Positions 1 through 7,362 of a stretch of 64,000 nt of DNA are shown here, piece after piece. Numbering within the stretch: the stretch's first letter is position 1; the number at the start of each line of letters is the position of its first letter. The stretch covers positions 310,001 through 374,000 of the forward strand of contig NZ_JACHYC010000003.1 in NCBI RefSeq assembly GCF_014192575.1, written 5' to 3'. The stretch comes from Variovorax sp. Sphag1AA (GTDB taxonomy: Bacteria; Pseudomonadota; Gammaproteobacteria; Burkholderiales; Burkholderiaceae_C). The notes under the pieces were generated by a model, which was not told the DNA's origin, searched no databases, and saw only the letters and a program-made list of their open reading frames with translations. Made by a program: the position numbers and the translations under genes.

Positions 1-42
1 CGGTTCGCGCCGGCTGCCAGGGCGATCCCTCTCGGATCAGCC

Positions 43-1263
43 ATGCCAACTACTTCAGGGCGAGGTGCCCACGGGAACGGGGCGCTCGCAGGGCTGCGGG
101 TCATCGACCTGTCCAGAGTCCTCGCGGGTCCCTTGTGCACCCAGATCCTTTCCGATCATGGCGCCGACGTGATCAAGATCGAGCCGCCGGCCGGCGACGA
201 GACGCGGACGCTCGGCCCGCCGTTCAACGACGACGGCGATGCGGCCTACTTCACCGCAGTCAACCGCGGCAAGCGCGGAATGGCGCTGAACCTTGCGCAC
301 CCCGAGGGCCGCGAAACGCTGCTGCGTCTTCTGCAAGACGCCGACGTGCTCATCGAGAACTTCATTCCGGGGACGATGCAGCGCTGGGGACTGGATTTCG
401 AGGACGAGCTGAAGCCGCGCTTTCCCGGCCTCATCTATTGCTCGATCTCGGGCTTCGGTGCCGACGGCCCGCTCGGCGGCCTGCCGGGCTACGACGCCGT
501 GCTGCAGGCCATGTGCGGGCTCATGAGCGTGAACGGCGATCCTGCCTCGGGCCCGACGCGCATGGGCATCCCGATCGTCGACCACCTGACGGGCTACACC
601 GCACTGACGGGCATCCTGCTGGCGCTGCACCACCGGGATCGAACGGGTCTCGGCCAGCGCGTGGAAGCCACGCTGTTCGACACCGCGCTGAGCCTGCTGG
701 TGCCGCACGGTGCCAACTGGATGCACTCTGGGCAGGTTCCCGGCCTGCTCGGCAGCGCGCATCCGAACATTGCGCCGTACGACAAGTTCCAGTGCGAGGA
801 CGGACAGGTCTTTCTCGGCATCCTCAACGATCGGCAGTTCGCCAGGTTCTGCACCGTGGTGGATCTTCCGGATCTTGCGGGCGATCCGCGTTTCGCGACC
901 AATGCCGCGCGCCTGCAGCACCGCGATGCGCTGCGGCAGGAGATCGAAGCCGTGCTTTCCGGCTGGAAGCGGGAAGCGGTGTGCAGCGCGTTGATGCGAA
1001 GCGGCGTGCCGGTCGGGCCCGTCCATACCGTGCCGGAGGCCTTCTCGCAGGCGCATGCGATGCATCGCGGCATGAGCGTGAGCAGCGACGGCTACAGGGG
1101 CATCGGCATCCCGGTGCGCCTTTCACGAACGCCTGGCCGGCCAGGCCGGCCGCCGCCGCGCTTTGGCCAGCATGCGCAAGAGGTTCTCGATGAAGCCGGA
1201 TTCGATCCGGGACAGATCGGCCATCTGAAAGCGAGCGACGTCTGTCCGGAAGCAGTGCCCTGA
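43..1263 (+). CDS. Type III CoA-transferase (CaiB/BaiF family)
   Basis: Predicted to move CoA from an acyl-CoA donor onto a carboxylate, activating it for degradation in the cytoplasm. The 406-residue length is normal for the family. The N-terminal block typical of CaiB/BaiF proteins (RVIDLSRVLAGP, residues 19-30) is followed by ADVIKIE (41-47). The GYD motif carries the likely catalytic aspartate D151. The reading frame is open upstream of the ATG to the window edge, so a start outside the window cannot be excluded, but family members normally begin 10-20 residues before the RVIDLSRV block, which fits position 43. The gene is followed after 41 bp by a Bug receptor on the same strand, suggesting uptake and activation of the same acid. 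The substrate cannot be read from the sequence. Confidence 0.93.
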   Translation: MPTTSGRGAHGNGALAGLRVIDLSRVLAGPLCTQILSDHGADVIKIEPPAGDETRTLGPPFNDDGDAAYFTAVNRGKRGMALNLAHPEGRETLLRLLQDADVLIENFIPGTMQRWGLDFEDELKPRFPGLIYCSISGFGADGPLGGLPGYDAVLQAMCGLMSVNGDPASGPTRMGIPIVDHLTGYTALTGILLALHHRDRTGLGQRVEATLFDTALSLLVPHGANWMHSGQVPGLLGSAHPNIAPYDKFQCEDGQVFLGILNDRQFARFCTVVDLPDLAGDPRFATNAARLQHRDALRQEIEAVLSGWKREAVCSALMRSGVPVGPVHTVPEAFSQAHAMHRGMSVSSDGYRGIGIPVRLSRTPGRPGRPPPRFGQHAQEVLDEAGFDPGQIGHLKASDVCPEAVP

Positions 1264-1304
1264 AGCAGGGCAGGTGCGCAAACAAACATAAAGGAGACTA
1301 AGCA

Positions 1305-2267
1305 ATGAAACGGATCGTCAGCATCTTGATCGCGCTGGTAGCGCTCTTGATTTCTTCTTTCGCCTCTGCCCAAGCCTATCCAACGAGGCCGATACGGGTC
1401 GTCGTTCCCTATCAGGCAGGCCAGGGGACCGATGTTGCAACCCGCTATCTCGCCGAACACCTGGGCCGCGCTCTGGGCCAACCGCTGGTGATCGACAACC
1501 GCGCGGGTGCCGGTGGAAACATCGGAGCGGCCGAAGTGGCGCGCGCCGCGCCCGACGGCTACACCCTGCTGATGGGAACCAACGGAACCCATGTGCTCAA
1601 CCAGTTTCTCTATCCGTCGATGCCTTTCGACCCCGAGAAGGACTTCGAGCCGGTCGTATTGGTGAGCACCTTTCCGATGGTGATCCTCGCGAACCCGAAC
1701 GCGCCCTACAAGAACATGGCGGACCTGCTCGCGGACGCCAAGGCGCGGCCCGACACCGTCAACGTCGGTCTGCCGAGCACGACCTCGCGACTGGTGCTCG
1801 AGTTGATGCAGAAGCAGAGCGGCGCCGTCATGCGCTCCGTCCCCTACAAGGGCTCTGGCAGCTCCATGACCGATCTCATGGGCGGGCAGGTGATGGTCGG
1901 CATCGACACGGCGAGCGCGGCGAGGCCCTTCATCGCGAACGGCAAGCTCAAGGCGCTGGCAGTGACGTCGCTCAAGGACTCGGCGCTTCTGCCGGGCACC
2001 CAGCCGGCCGCCAGCCAGGGGCTGGAGGGTTTCCAGGTCGTCGCATGGAACGGGCTCTATGCGCCGCGCGGTACGCCTGCGGCCATCGTTCAGAAACTCA
2101 ATGCGGAGATCCTCAAGGTCCTCGCGTTGCCCGAGGCACGGCAGCGACTTCTGGACCTTGGCCATGAGCCGGCGGGCGGGACGCCCGACAGCCTCGACCG
2201 CTTCGCCCGCAGCGAACGCGAGAAGTGGGGCCCACTCATCAAGAGCGCGGGGATGAAGCTGGAGTAG
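1305..2267 (+). CDS. Bug/TctC-family periplasmic substrate-binding protein
   Basis: Periplasmic receptor of the tripartite tricarboxylate transporter (Bug) family, which usually binds organic acids. The first 23 residues form a signal peptide ending SFASAQ. The mature start YPTRPIRVVVPY, the segment AGAGGNIGAAEVARAAPDGYTLL and the late GLYAPRGTPAAIV block are family signatures. Length 320 is normal. A clear AAGGAG ribosome site lies 8-9 bases before the ATG. It probably forms a pair with the CoA-transferase upstream. Its 3' end overlaps the convergent gene on the other strand by 29 bases. No TctA/TctB permease genes are nearby, which is common for the expanded Bug receptors of Burkholderiales. 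The ligand is unknown. Confidence 0.93.
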   Translation: MKRIVSILIALVALLISSFASAQAYPTRPIRVVVPYQAGQGTDVATRYLAEHLGRALGQPLVIDNRAGAGGNIGAAEVARAAPDGYTLLMGTNGTHVLNQFLYPSMPFDPEKDFEPVVLVSTFPMVILANPNAPYKNMADLLADAKARPDTVNVGLPSTTSRLVLELMQKQSGAVMRSVPYKGSGSSMTDLMGGQVMVGIDTASAARPFIANGKLKALAVTSLKDSALLPGTQPAASQGLEGFQVVAWNGLYAPRGTPAAIVQKLNAEILKVLALPEARQRLLDLGHEPAGGTPDSLDRFARSEREKWGPLIKSAGMKLE

Positions 2268-3012
2268 GGCTGCGATGCACGGACGCAAAGACATTCGCAC
2301 CCAGCGCCGTGCCATGCACCGCCAGATGCGATCCGAGCTGGATCGCCTGCAGTAGTTCGGCGGGTGCGACGCCTTGTGACAGCGCCACAGACAGCATCTG
2401 CTTCGTCGCATCGGGATTGAAGGCCGTGAAGCACGCGTGCAAGGCCACCTGGACCAGACTGCGCTCCGCAGGGCTCAACCCCGTTCCCGGCCGGCCCTTG
2501 TCGATGAAGTCGAGCAGCGCCTCTGCATAGCCCGGATCCATCCTTGCCACGGCGGCAAGAGAAAGCGCATGCGTGGGCCCGAGCGAATCGATGCGGGCCT
2601 GAAGTGCGTCATCGATGGGAGCAGCTTCGTTTGTGCCGACAAGCTCCGCAAGGATGTCGGCAGCCTGGCCCACGCTGACGGCGCCCTGCACCGCAACAAG
2701 GTGCAGCACGTCGAAGATGTCGGACTGTGTCACGCCGACTTCGAGCGCCTTCTTCATGTGCGTCTGCAACCCCGATTCGAAGAGGTGCGACGAGGAGCTG
2801 TCGAGCGCCACATAGATGAGCTCGACCATGCGCGGCGAGAGCGGGCCGGTGCGTGCGGGGTAGCCGGCGTAGTGCGCGTACTGCTCCACGAAGCCGGGGC
2901 ACGCCTGCAGCATGGTCTCGGTCCATGGGCGCCAGTAGCCGCGCTCTGCGATGAAGGTCGCCTTGATCCGCGCGAGCTCGGGATCGGTGATGTCGTGTGG
3001 TTGCGCACTCAT
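2239..3012 (-). CDS. Carboxymuconolactone decarboxylase/AhpD-like protein (duplicated domain)
   Basis: All-helical protein of 257 residues with two carboxymuconolactone-decarboxylase-type repeats, roughly 50-125 and 165-245. The second is recognisable from LSPAERSLVQVALHACFTAF and the following helix. In AhpD-type enzymes the first repeat carries CxxC; here the matching stretch is DSSSSHLFES (71-80) with no cysteine, so a peroxidase role is unlikely. H85 and H104 remain. It is the last gene of the minus-strand operon starting at 11319, and its ATG overlaps the preceding stop (ATGA). It may decarboxylate, isomerise or hydrate a ring-derived intermediate, but the reaction is not known. Confidence 0.85.
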   Translation of the reverse strand: MSAQPHDITDPELARIKATFIAERGYWRPWTETMLQACPGFVEQYAHYAGYPARTGPLSPRMVELIYVALDSSSSHLFESGLQTHMKKALEVGVTQSDIFDVLHLVAVQGAVSVGQAADILAELVGTNEAAPIDDALQARIDSLGPTHALSLAAVARMDPGYAEALLDFIDKGRPGTGLSPAERSLVQVALHACFTAFNPDATKQMLSVALSQGVAPAELLQAIQLGSHLAVHGTALGANVFASVHRSPTPASSPRS

Positions 3013-4232
3013 CGTGTATCTCCAAGTGCGGTGCTACCGCAAACGAGCGTCTGTCCGGTCAGGTACTGCGCAGCGGGGCCGCAGACGAAGCGCAGCAGCG
3101 GGTGCAGCGAGTCCGGATCGAGGCCTTCAGGCACTTCCAGCGCATTGATGCGTAGCGCGCGACCACCCCACTCGCAGGCGAGCGTCGAGACCAGCATGCG
3201 TGCGGCTGCGGCGTCGCCGGCGTCTTGCCAGCGGGTGTTGCGGGTCCGGGGCAAGAGCAACGTCAGACTGGCCTGTTGCGCATTGCGGGTATGAAAGCGC
3301 ACGGCCGCGGCGTGCACTGCCTGCAGCAGACCCGGTCCTTTGCAAGACAGTGGGGACAGGTCGAGGCACGCGTCATAGTGCGGACCGGTTGCCGGTTTGG
3401 TCGCCAAGGCTTGCCACGCAGCGCCATCGCCGCCCACGACTTCGAGTCGCACCGGCAGGTCCAAGGGCAACGGCTCCAGCGTGGCCGGCTCGAAGCGCTG
3501 GCTGCCTCCGAACACGGAGGAGCCGCCGTTGAACGCCAGCACCTGTCCATGCAGGGGCGCTGCTCCGGGGGTTGCAAGAAAGAAGAGCGCCTGCGCCATC
3601 TCGGCAGGGAGGGCCATGCGGCCGAGCGGGATTTTTCCGACGGCGTTCTCGGGCTTGATGCGGCCGGCCTGGATCAAGCCATCCACCAACTCGGTCCGCA
3701 CGAAACCGGGTGCAAGCACCGTCACGCACCAGTCGGGGCGTGCTGCTGCGAGCGCGCGCGTCTGGGCGATGAGTCCCGCCTTGCTCGGGCTGTAGGCGCC
3801 CCGCCATGGAATGGCGTTCAGGCCGGCGCCAGACGAGACATTCACGATTCGCGCGCCGGGCTTGATCAGAGGCGTGCACGCGTCGATCACGGCCGCCGGC
3901 GCAGCCAGGTTGAGCGCGAGCAGTCGGGCCATCTGCGCCGGGGACTGTTCGACCAGCGGCGTGTTCGACGCATCGGACATGCCGGCGTTGTTGAGGATGG
4001 CGTCGAGTGCCGGCGTGCCGTCGCGAAGCGATGCGACCTGCGCCGCATCGGTGAGGTCGATCGTGCGCAGCACATGCGCGCAAGAAGCCGGCGAAGGCAG
4101 CGTCCGCCCCAGCGCATGCAACGCCGCTTCGTTGTGATCGACGAGTACACATTGCCAGCCCGCGGCGGCGAAGAGTCGCGCGGCATCGCGGCCGATGCCC
4201 GAAGCGGCACCGGTGATGAGGACCGTCTGCAT
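3009..4232 (-). CDS. SDR oxidoreductase with a degenerate second SDR half
   Basis: Residues 1-240 are a complete classical short-chain dehydrogenase: TGAASGIG at 7-14, NNAG at 81-84, serines 133-134, and the catalytic pair Y147 and K151. Residues 258-407 do not end the fold but look like the second half of another SDR: LACEWG (351-356), RINAL (361-365) and YLTGQTLV (390-397) occur in the order and spacing found after the active site of SDRs, without a YxxxK. The protein is 407 residues against about 250 for the family. I chose the ATG at 4232, where homology starts and a GAGGAA site sits about 10 bases upstream; the frame stays open to 5414, but that part is antisense shadow. NAD(P)-dependent oxidation of a hydroxyacyl intermediate is the likely role. 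Confidence 0.88.
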   Translation of the reverse strand: MQTVLITGAASGIGRDAARLFAAAGWQCVLVDHNEAALHALGRTLPSPASCAHVLRTIDLTDAAQVASLRDGTPALDAILNNAGMSDASNTPLVEQSPAQMARLLALNLAAPAAVIDACTPLIKPGARIVNVSSGAGLNAIPWRGAYSPSKAGLIAQTRALAAARPDWCVTVLAPGFVRTELVDGLIQAGRIKPENAVGKIPLGRMALPAEMAQALFFLATPGAAPLHGQVLAFNGGSSVFGGSQRFEPATLEPLPLDLPVRLEVVGGDGAAWQALATKPATGPHYDACLDLSPLSCKGPGLLQAVHAAAVRFHTRNAQQASLTLLLPRTRNTRWQDAGDAAAARMLVSTLACEWGGRALRINALEVPEGLDPDSLHPLLRFVCGPAAQYLTGQTLVCGSTALGDTR

Positions 4233-4252
4233 CAGCGCGTGTTCCTCGTGCT

Positions 4253-5014
4253 TCAGATGTTGGTCAGCGTGATACCGCCGTCCACCGTCAGGCCTTGCGC
4301 GGTGATGAATCCTGCGTCGTCGCTCGAAAGGAAGCAGATGGCGCGCGCGATGTCTTCCACCGTGCCGAGGCGTCCCAGCGGCGTGCGGGCGATGCGATTG
4401 GCGTCGCGCGCGGCGTCGCGGTTGCGCTGCGTGCCTTCGGTGGGAACGGCAGAAGGGCACACCGCATTGACGCGGATGTTGCGCGCCCCGAGTTCCGCCG
4501 CTGCCGCGCGCGTGATCCCCATGATCCCGGACTTGATGCCCGAATAGACCACCGAGTTGGCCGCCGACCGCAGAGCGGCAACAGAGGCCACGTTCACGAT
4601 CGAGCCACCGCGCTGCGGGTCCATCACGGCGACCGCTTCCTGCAGGCTCCAGACGACCGACTTGAAGCCGACGTCCAGCATGCGGTCCATCGTCTCCGGC
4701 ATGATTTCGGGGATGGCCTGGTAGCGAACCCAGGCCGCGTTGTTGACCAGGATGTCGAAGCGCCCGCCGCCCTGCTCGAACGCGCTGCGGATTGCATCGC
4801 GAATGCCTTCGCGGCTTGCGATGTTCATCGGCACCGCGAACGCCTTTCCGCCGCGGTCCTTGATGGTGTCCACCACCGGGATGACCAGTTCTTCCTTGAT
4901 GTCGTTCACGCAGACGATGGCACCGCGGGCGCCCATCTGCAGTGCAGTCTCGCGACCGATGCCGGCGCCCGCGCCGGTGATGAGGGCCACGCGGCCGAGC
5001 AGGTCCTGATTCAT
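4253..5014 (-). CDS. Short-chain dehydrogenase/reductase
   Basis: Classical SDR of 253 residues: TGAGAGIG (13-20), NNAA (91-94), catalytic S144, Y157 and K161 (YSGIK), and a C-terminal AQGLTVDGG segment typical of the family. Cytoplasmic NAD(P)-dependent alcohol/ketone interconversion is expected. The start at 5014 is chosen over an in-frame ATG at 5032 because AAGGAG lies six bases before it; the earlier ATG overlaps the stop of the upstream gene (ATGA) and could act by coupling. It sits between an acyl-CoA dehydrogenase and a second SDR in the same operon, so it probably acts on a hydroxyacyl-CoA formed there. Substrate unknown. Confidence 0.92.
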   Translation of the reverse strand: MNQDLLGRVALITGAGAGIGRETALQMGARGAIVCVNDIKEELVIPVVDTIKDRGGKAFAVPMNIASREGIRDAIRSAFEQGGGRFDILVNNAAWVRYQAIPEIMPETMDRMLDVGFKSVVWSLQEAVAVMDPQRGGSIVNVASVAALRSAANSVVYSGIKSGIMGITRAAAAELGARNIRVNAVCPSAVPTEGTQRNRDAARDANRIARTPLGRLGTVEDIARAICFLSSDDAGFITAQGLTVDGGITLTNI

Positions 5015-5028
5015 TCGAACTCCTTGAT

Positions 5029-5994
5029 TCATGCTGCGGACTGGATGAAGTCCAGTCCGGCTTGCTGCGCGAGCGATCCCGATCCGAACGCCGCATCGAA
5101 CTTGCGCACTTCGCGCAGCGCGTAGTGCAGGGGCACTTCCCAGGTGAAGCCCATCCCGCCGTGCAGGTGGATGGATTTCTCGAGCACGAAAGCCGCATTC
5201 GTGAGGGCGTTGGAAAGCACCGGGCCGGTCGCGCGCACATGGCCGTATTCGTCCGTGTGCAGTACACGCTGGATGCCGGCGCTGGAGGCCTCCTGTACCA
5301 GCCGCATCCGAGCGAGCAGGTGCCGCACGGCCTGCTTGGCCGAGAGAGGCCGCCCGAACTGCACGCGGGTCGCCATATAACTGGCGGTGGTGGCGAGTGC
5401 ACCTTCGGCCGCACCGTTGACCAGTCCGGCGATCAGGATTTCACCGTCGCGCTGTAGCGTGGCGAAAGCCGCCGCATCGATCTCGGCCAGCACCTTGGCC
5501 TTCCCCAGCATGAGCCATGACTGCGGATAGTCCGGGTCGAGCGCGACATCGTCCTGGATCTCGATGGAAGCGAGGTCGAGCAGGGCCGCGCCTCCATTGC
5601 CGTTGGCGACCAGCACCCAGTCGCAGTGGCGTGCATGGCGCGCATGGCCTGCGAAGCCTTCCTGCAGGCTTCCCTGCAGTGCCCAGGTCGCGACGCGCGT
5701 GCCGCCGGCGAGTTCTGCAGCAAGCGGTGAATCGCCGAGCGCCTTGGCGATCAGGAGCGTTTCGAGTAGTGGCCACTGAAGGCGCAGCTTGCCCGCCTCC
5801 GCCACGATGGGCAGCGCGAACTCGATGCCCAGCGCGAGTCCGCCGGCACCTTCGCTTGCACACACGCCGCACAGTCCCGCGTTGGCCAGGACTGCGGCTG
5901 CTTCGCGGAAGTCGCGGGCCTGTGCATCGGCGATCGCATCGGCCGCGGCCTGTGCGAACTCTTCGGGTTTGAGGTCGTTGTCCATTCCGCTCAT
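5029..5994 (-). CDS. Acyl-CoA dehydrogenase, short subunit
   Basis: FAD-dependent acyl-CoA dehydrogenase-family protein of 321 residues, shorter than the usual 380. It has the C-terminal helical part with TRVQFGRPLSAKQAVRHLLA and the late LHGGMGFTWEVPLHYALREV block, but a reduced N-terminal half. Paired with the longer dehydrogenase just upstream, it resembles heteromeric acyl-CoA dehydrogenases in which one partner is degenerate. The ATG at 5994 is chosen because GGAG stands eight bases upstream and homology begins there; the frame stays open to 6291 through an intergenic repeat, which I regard as non-coding. Confidence 0.87.
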   Translation of the reverse strand: MSGMDNDLKPEEFAQAAADAIADAQARDFREAAAVLANAGLCGVCASEGAGGLALGIEFALPIVAEAGKLRLQWPLLETLLIAKALGDSPLAAELAGGTRVATWALQGSLQEGFAGHARHARHCDWVLVANGNGGAALLDLASIEIQDDVALDPDYPQSWLMLGKAKVLAEIDAAAFATLQRDGEILIAGLVNGAAEGALATTASYMATRVQFGRPLSAKQAVRHLLARMRLVQEASSAGIQRVLHTDEYGHVRATGPVLSNALTNAAFVLEKSIHLHGGMGFTWEVPLHYALREVRKFDAAFGSGSLAQQAGLDFIQSAA

Positions 5995-6029
5995 TTCAGT
6001 TGCTCCGGTGCGTTGAACGTGCGGCCACG

Positions 6030-6148
6030 CATGAAACTCGTGCATGCGAACCCAGGAACCCCGCGGAACCGGCTTTGCCGGGCCGCCGGGGTTGCCCCCG
6101 GAGAGGGGGTGGAGAGTGACACGAAGTGCGCGAGCCTGGGGGTGAGCT
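6030..6148. repeat. REP-like intergenic element with two hairpins
   Basis: The 154-bp gap between the two acyl-CoA dehydrogenases contains two stem-loops: CCGGC-TTT-GCCGG at 6069-6081 and CCCCC-GGAGA-GGGGG at 6095-6109, followed by a GACACGAAGTGCGCGAGC stretch. From memory, this style of element recurs between genes in Variovorax-type genomes and is often mistranslated as short proteins. A related C-run/G-run hairpin lies at 48576-48593. It could stabilise the upstream mRNA or attenuate reading into the downstream part of the operon. Confidence 0.5.
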
Positions 6149-7354
6149 TCATTTGAGGTCCTTGGGCAAATCCATGATGCGTTGGGCAATGATGTCCAAC
6201 TGCACTTCGGTGGTGCCGGCATAGATGGTTTCGGCCCGCGCGAAGAGGTAGGCCGTGGTGAAGTGCTTGCGGGCACGTTGGGCCAGTGCACTCGATCGCG
6301 GGGTCACTTTCGAGACGATCGAAAGCGCCAGACCCATGAACGCCTGGTGGCATTCGGACCAGTGCAGCTTGGTCAAGGACCCGCGGGCGCCGATCTTGTC
6401 GCCGGCCATGAGCTGATCGACCGTGCGCTCGACCAGCCCCTTGAGGGCATCGATCTCGCCCAGCACATCGCCGATGCGGCGCTGGTAGTAGCCATCGTCG
6501 AGCAGCTTCGACAGCTCGGGGTCGGACTTGCACGCGGCGATGAGCTGGCGCAGCTCGCACTCGAAGCGCCATGCGCGGTACATGCGGTTGGTTGCACGTT
6601 CGATCGACAGCACGCGGATCGCGGCGTTCCACCCTTCGTCTGGCGTGCCGAGACGCGCGCTGTCGGGCACCACGACGTTGTCGAAGAAGACTTCGGCGAA
6701 CGACTCCTTGCCGTCGATCGACTTGATCGGCACCACGCGAATGCCGGGCGTGTCCATGGGCACCGCGAACATCAGGAGGCCGCGGTGCTTGTCGGCGACG
6801 GTGCCGGTGCGGGTCAGGAGCAGGCAGTAGTGCGCCTTGGCCGCGCCGCTGGTCCAGATCTTCTGGCCGTTGATGCGCCAGGTGTCGCCTTCCTGCACCG
6901 CCTTGGTCCGCAGGCGCGCGAGGTCGGAGCCGGCATCGGGCTCGGAGAAGCCCTGACACCAGTAGTTGCGCATCGAAAGGATGCGCGGCAGGAAGAACTG
7001 CTTCTGCTCTTCCGTTCCCACGGTCTGGATGATCGGGCCCGCGAGTTCCTTGCCGATCGAGCTCACGCTCTCGGGCATGGCGAGCGCGCCCACTTCCTTG
7101 TTGACGACGAGGTGCTCGCGCAGCGTGAGTCCAAGCCCGCCATACACCTTGGGCCACGTCATGCCGGCGAGGCCCGCGTCGTACATCGACGCCTCCCAGT
7201 CGCGGCATTCATCCACCGTGGGCGTGCGATACGCTAGGCTGTCGGCACGCATGTGCTCGGGCAGATTGGCGCGCAGCCACTCGCGCGCGTACTGTCGGTA
7301 GACGGCCGGGCCCGCCGAAGCGTCGGGGATGGCCGGGTTTTTTTCCGTGTGCAT
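6149..7354 (-). CDS. Acyl-CoA dehydrogenase
   Basis: Full-length (401 residues) acyl-CoA dehydrogenase, oxidising an acyl-CoA to the 2-enoyl-CoA with FAD. Signatures are CQGFSEPDAGSDLARLRT, KIWTSGAAKAHYCLLLTRT and the C-terminal AETIYAGTTEVQLDIIAQ. The start at 7354 has GAAGG five bases upstream and lies eight bases after the stop of the acyl-CoA synthetase gene; the longer open frame to 7489 reads through that gene and is rejected. It probably works with the shorter dehydrogenase encoded next. The long N-terminal region before the first conserved block suggests the large-substrate (branched or cyclic acid) type of the family, but this is only inference. Confidence 0.92.
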   Translation of the reverse strand: MHTEKNPAIPDASAGPAVYRQYAREWLRANLPEHMRADSLAYRTPTVDECRDWEASMYDAGLAGMTWPKVYGGLGLTLREHLVVNKEVGALAMPESVSSIGKELAGPIIQTVGTEEQKQFFLPRILSMRNYWCQGFSEPDAGSDLARLRTKAVQEGDTWRINGQKIWTSGAAKAHYCLLLTRTGTVADKHRGLLMFAVPMDTPGIRVVPIKSIDGKESFAEVFFDNVVVPDSARLGTPDEGWNAAIRVLSIERATNRMYRAWRFECELRQLIAACKSDPELSKLLDDGYYQRRIGDVLGEIDALKGLVERTVDQLMAGDKIGARGSLTKLHWSECHQAFMGLALSIVSKVTPRSSALAQRARKHFTTAYLFARAETIYAGTTEVQLDIIAQRIMDLPKDLK

Positions 7355-7362
7355 GAGTGCCT

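Noticed and set aside
4233..5414. N-terminal extension of the double SDR in the same frame
   Set aside because: It covers another SDR gene in a different frame; arginine-rich nonsense sequence.
5995..6291. N-terminal extension of the short acyl-CoA dehydrogenase
   Set aside because: Translates the REP-like repeat and the 3' end of the previous gene; a ribosome site and homology support the start at 5994.
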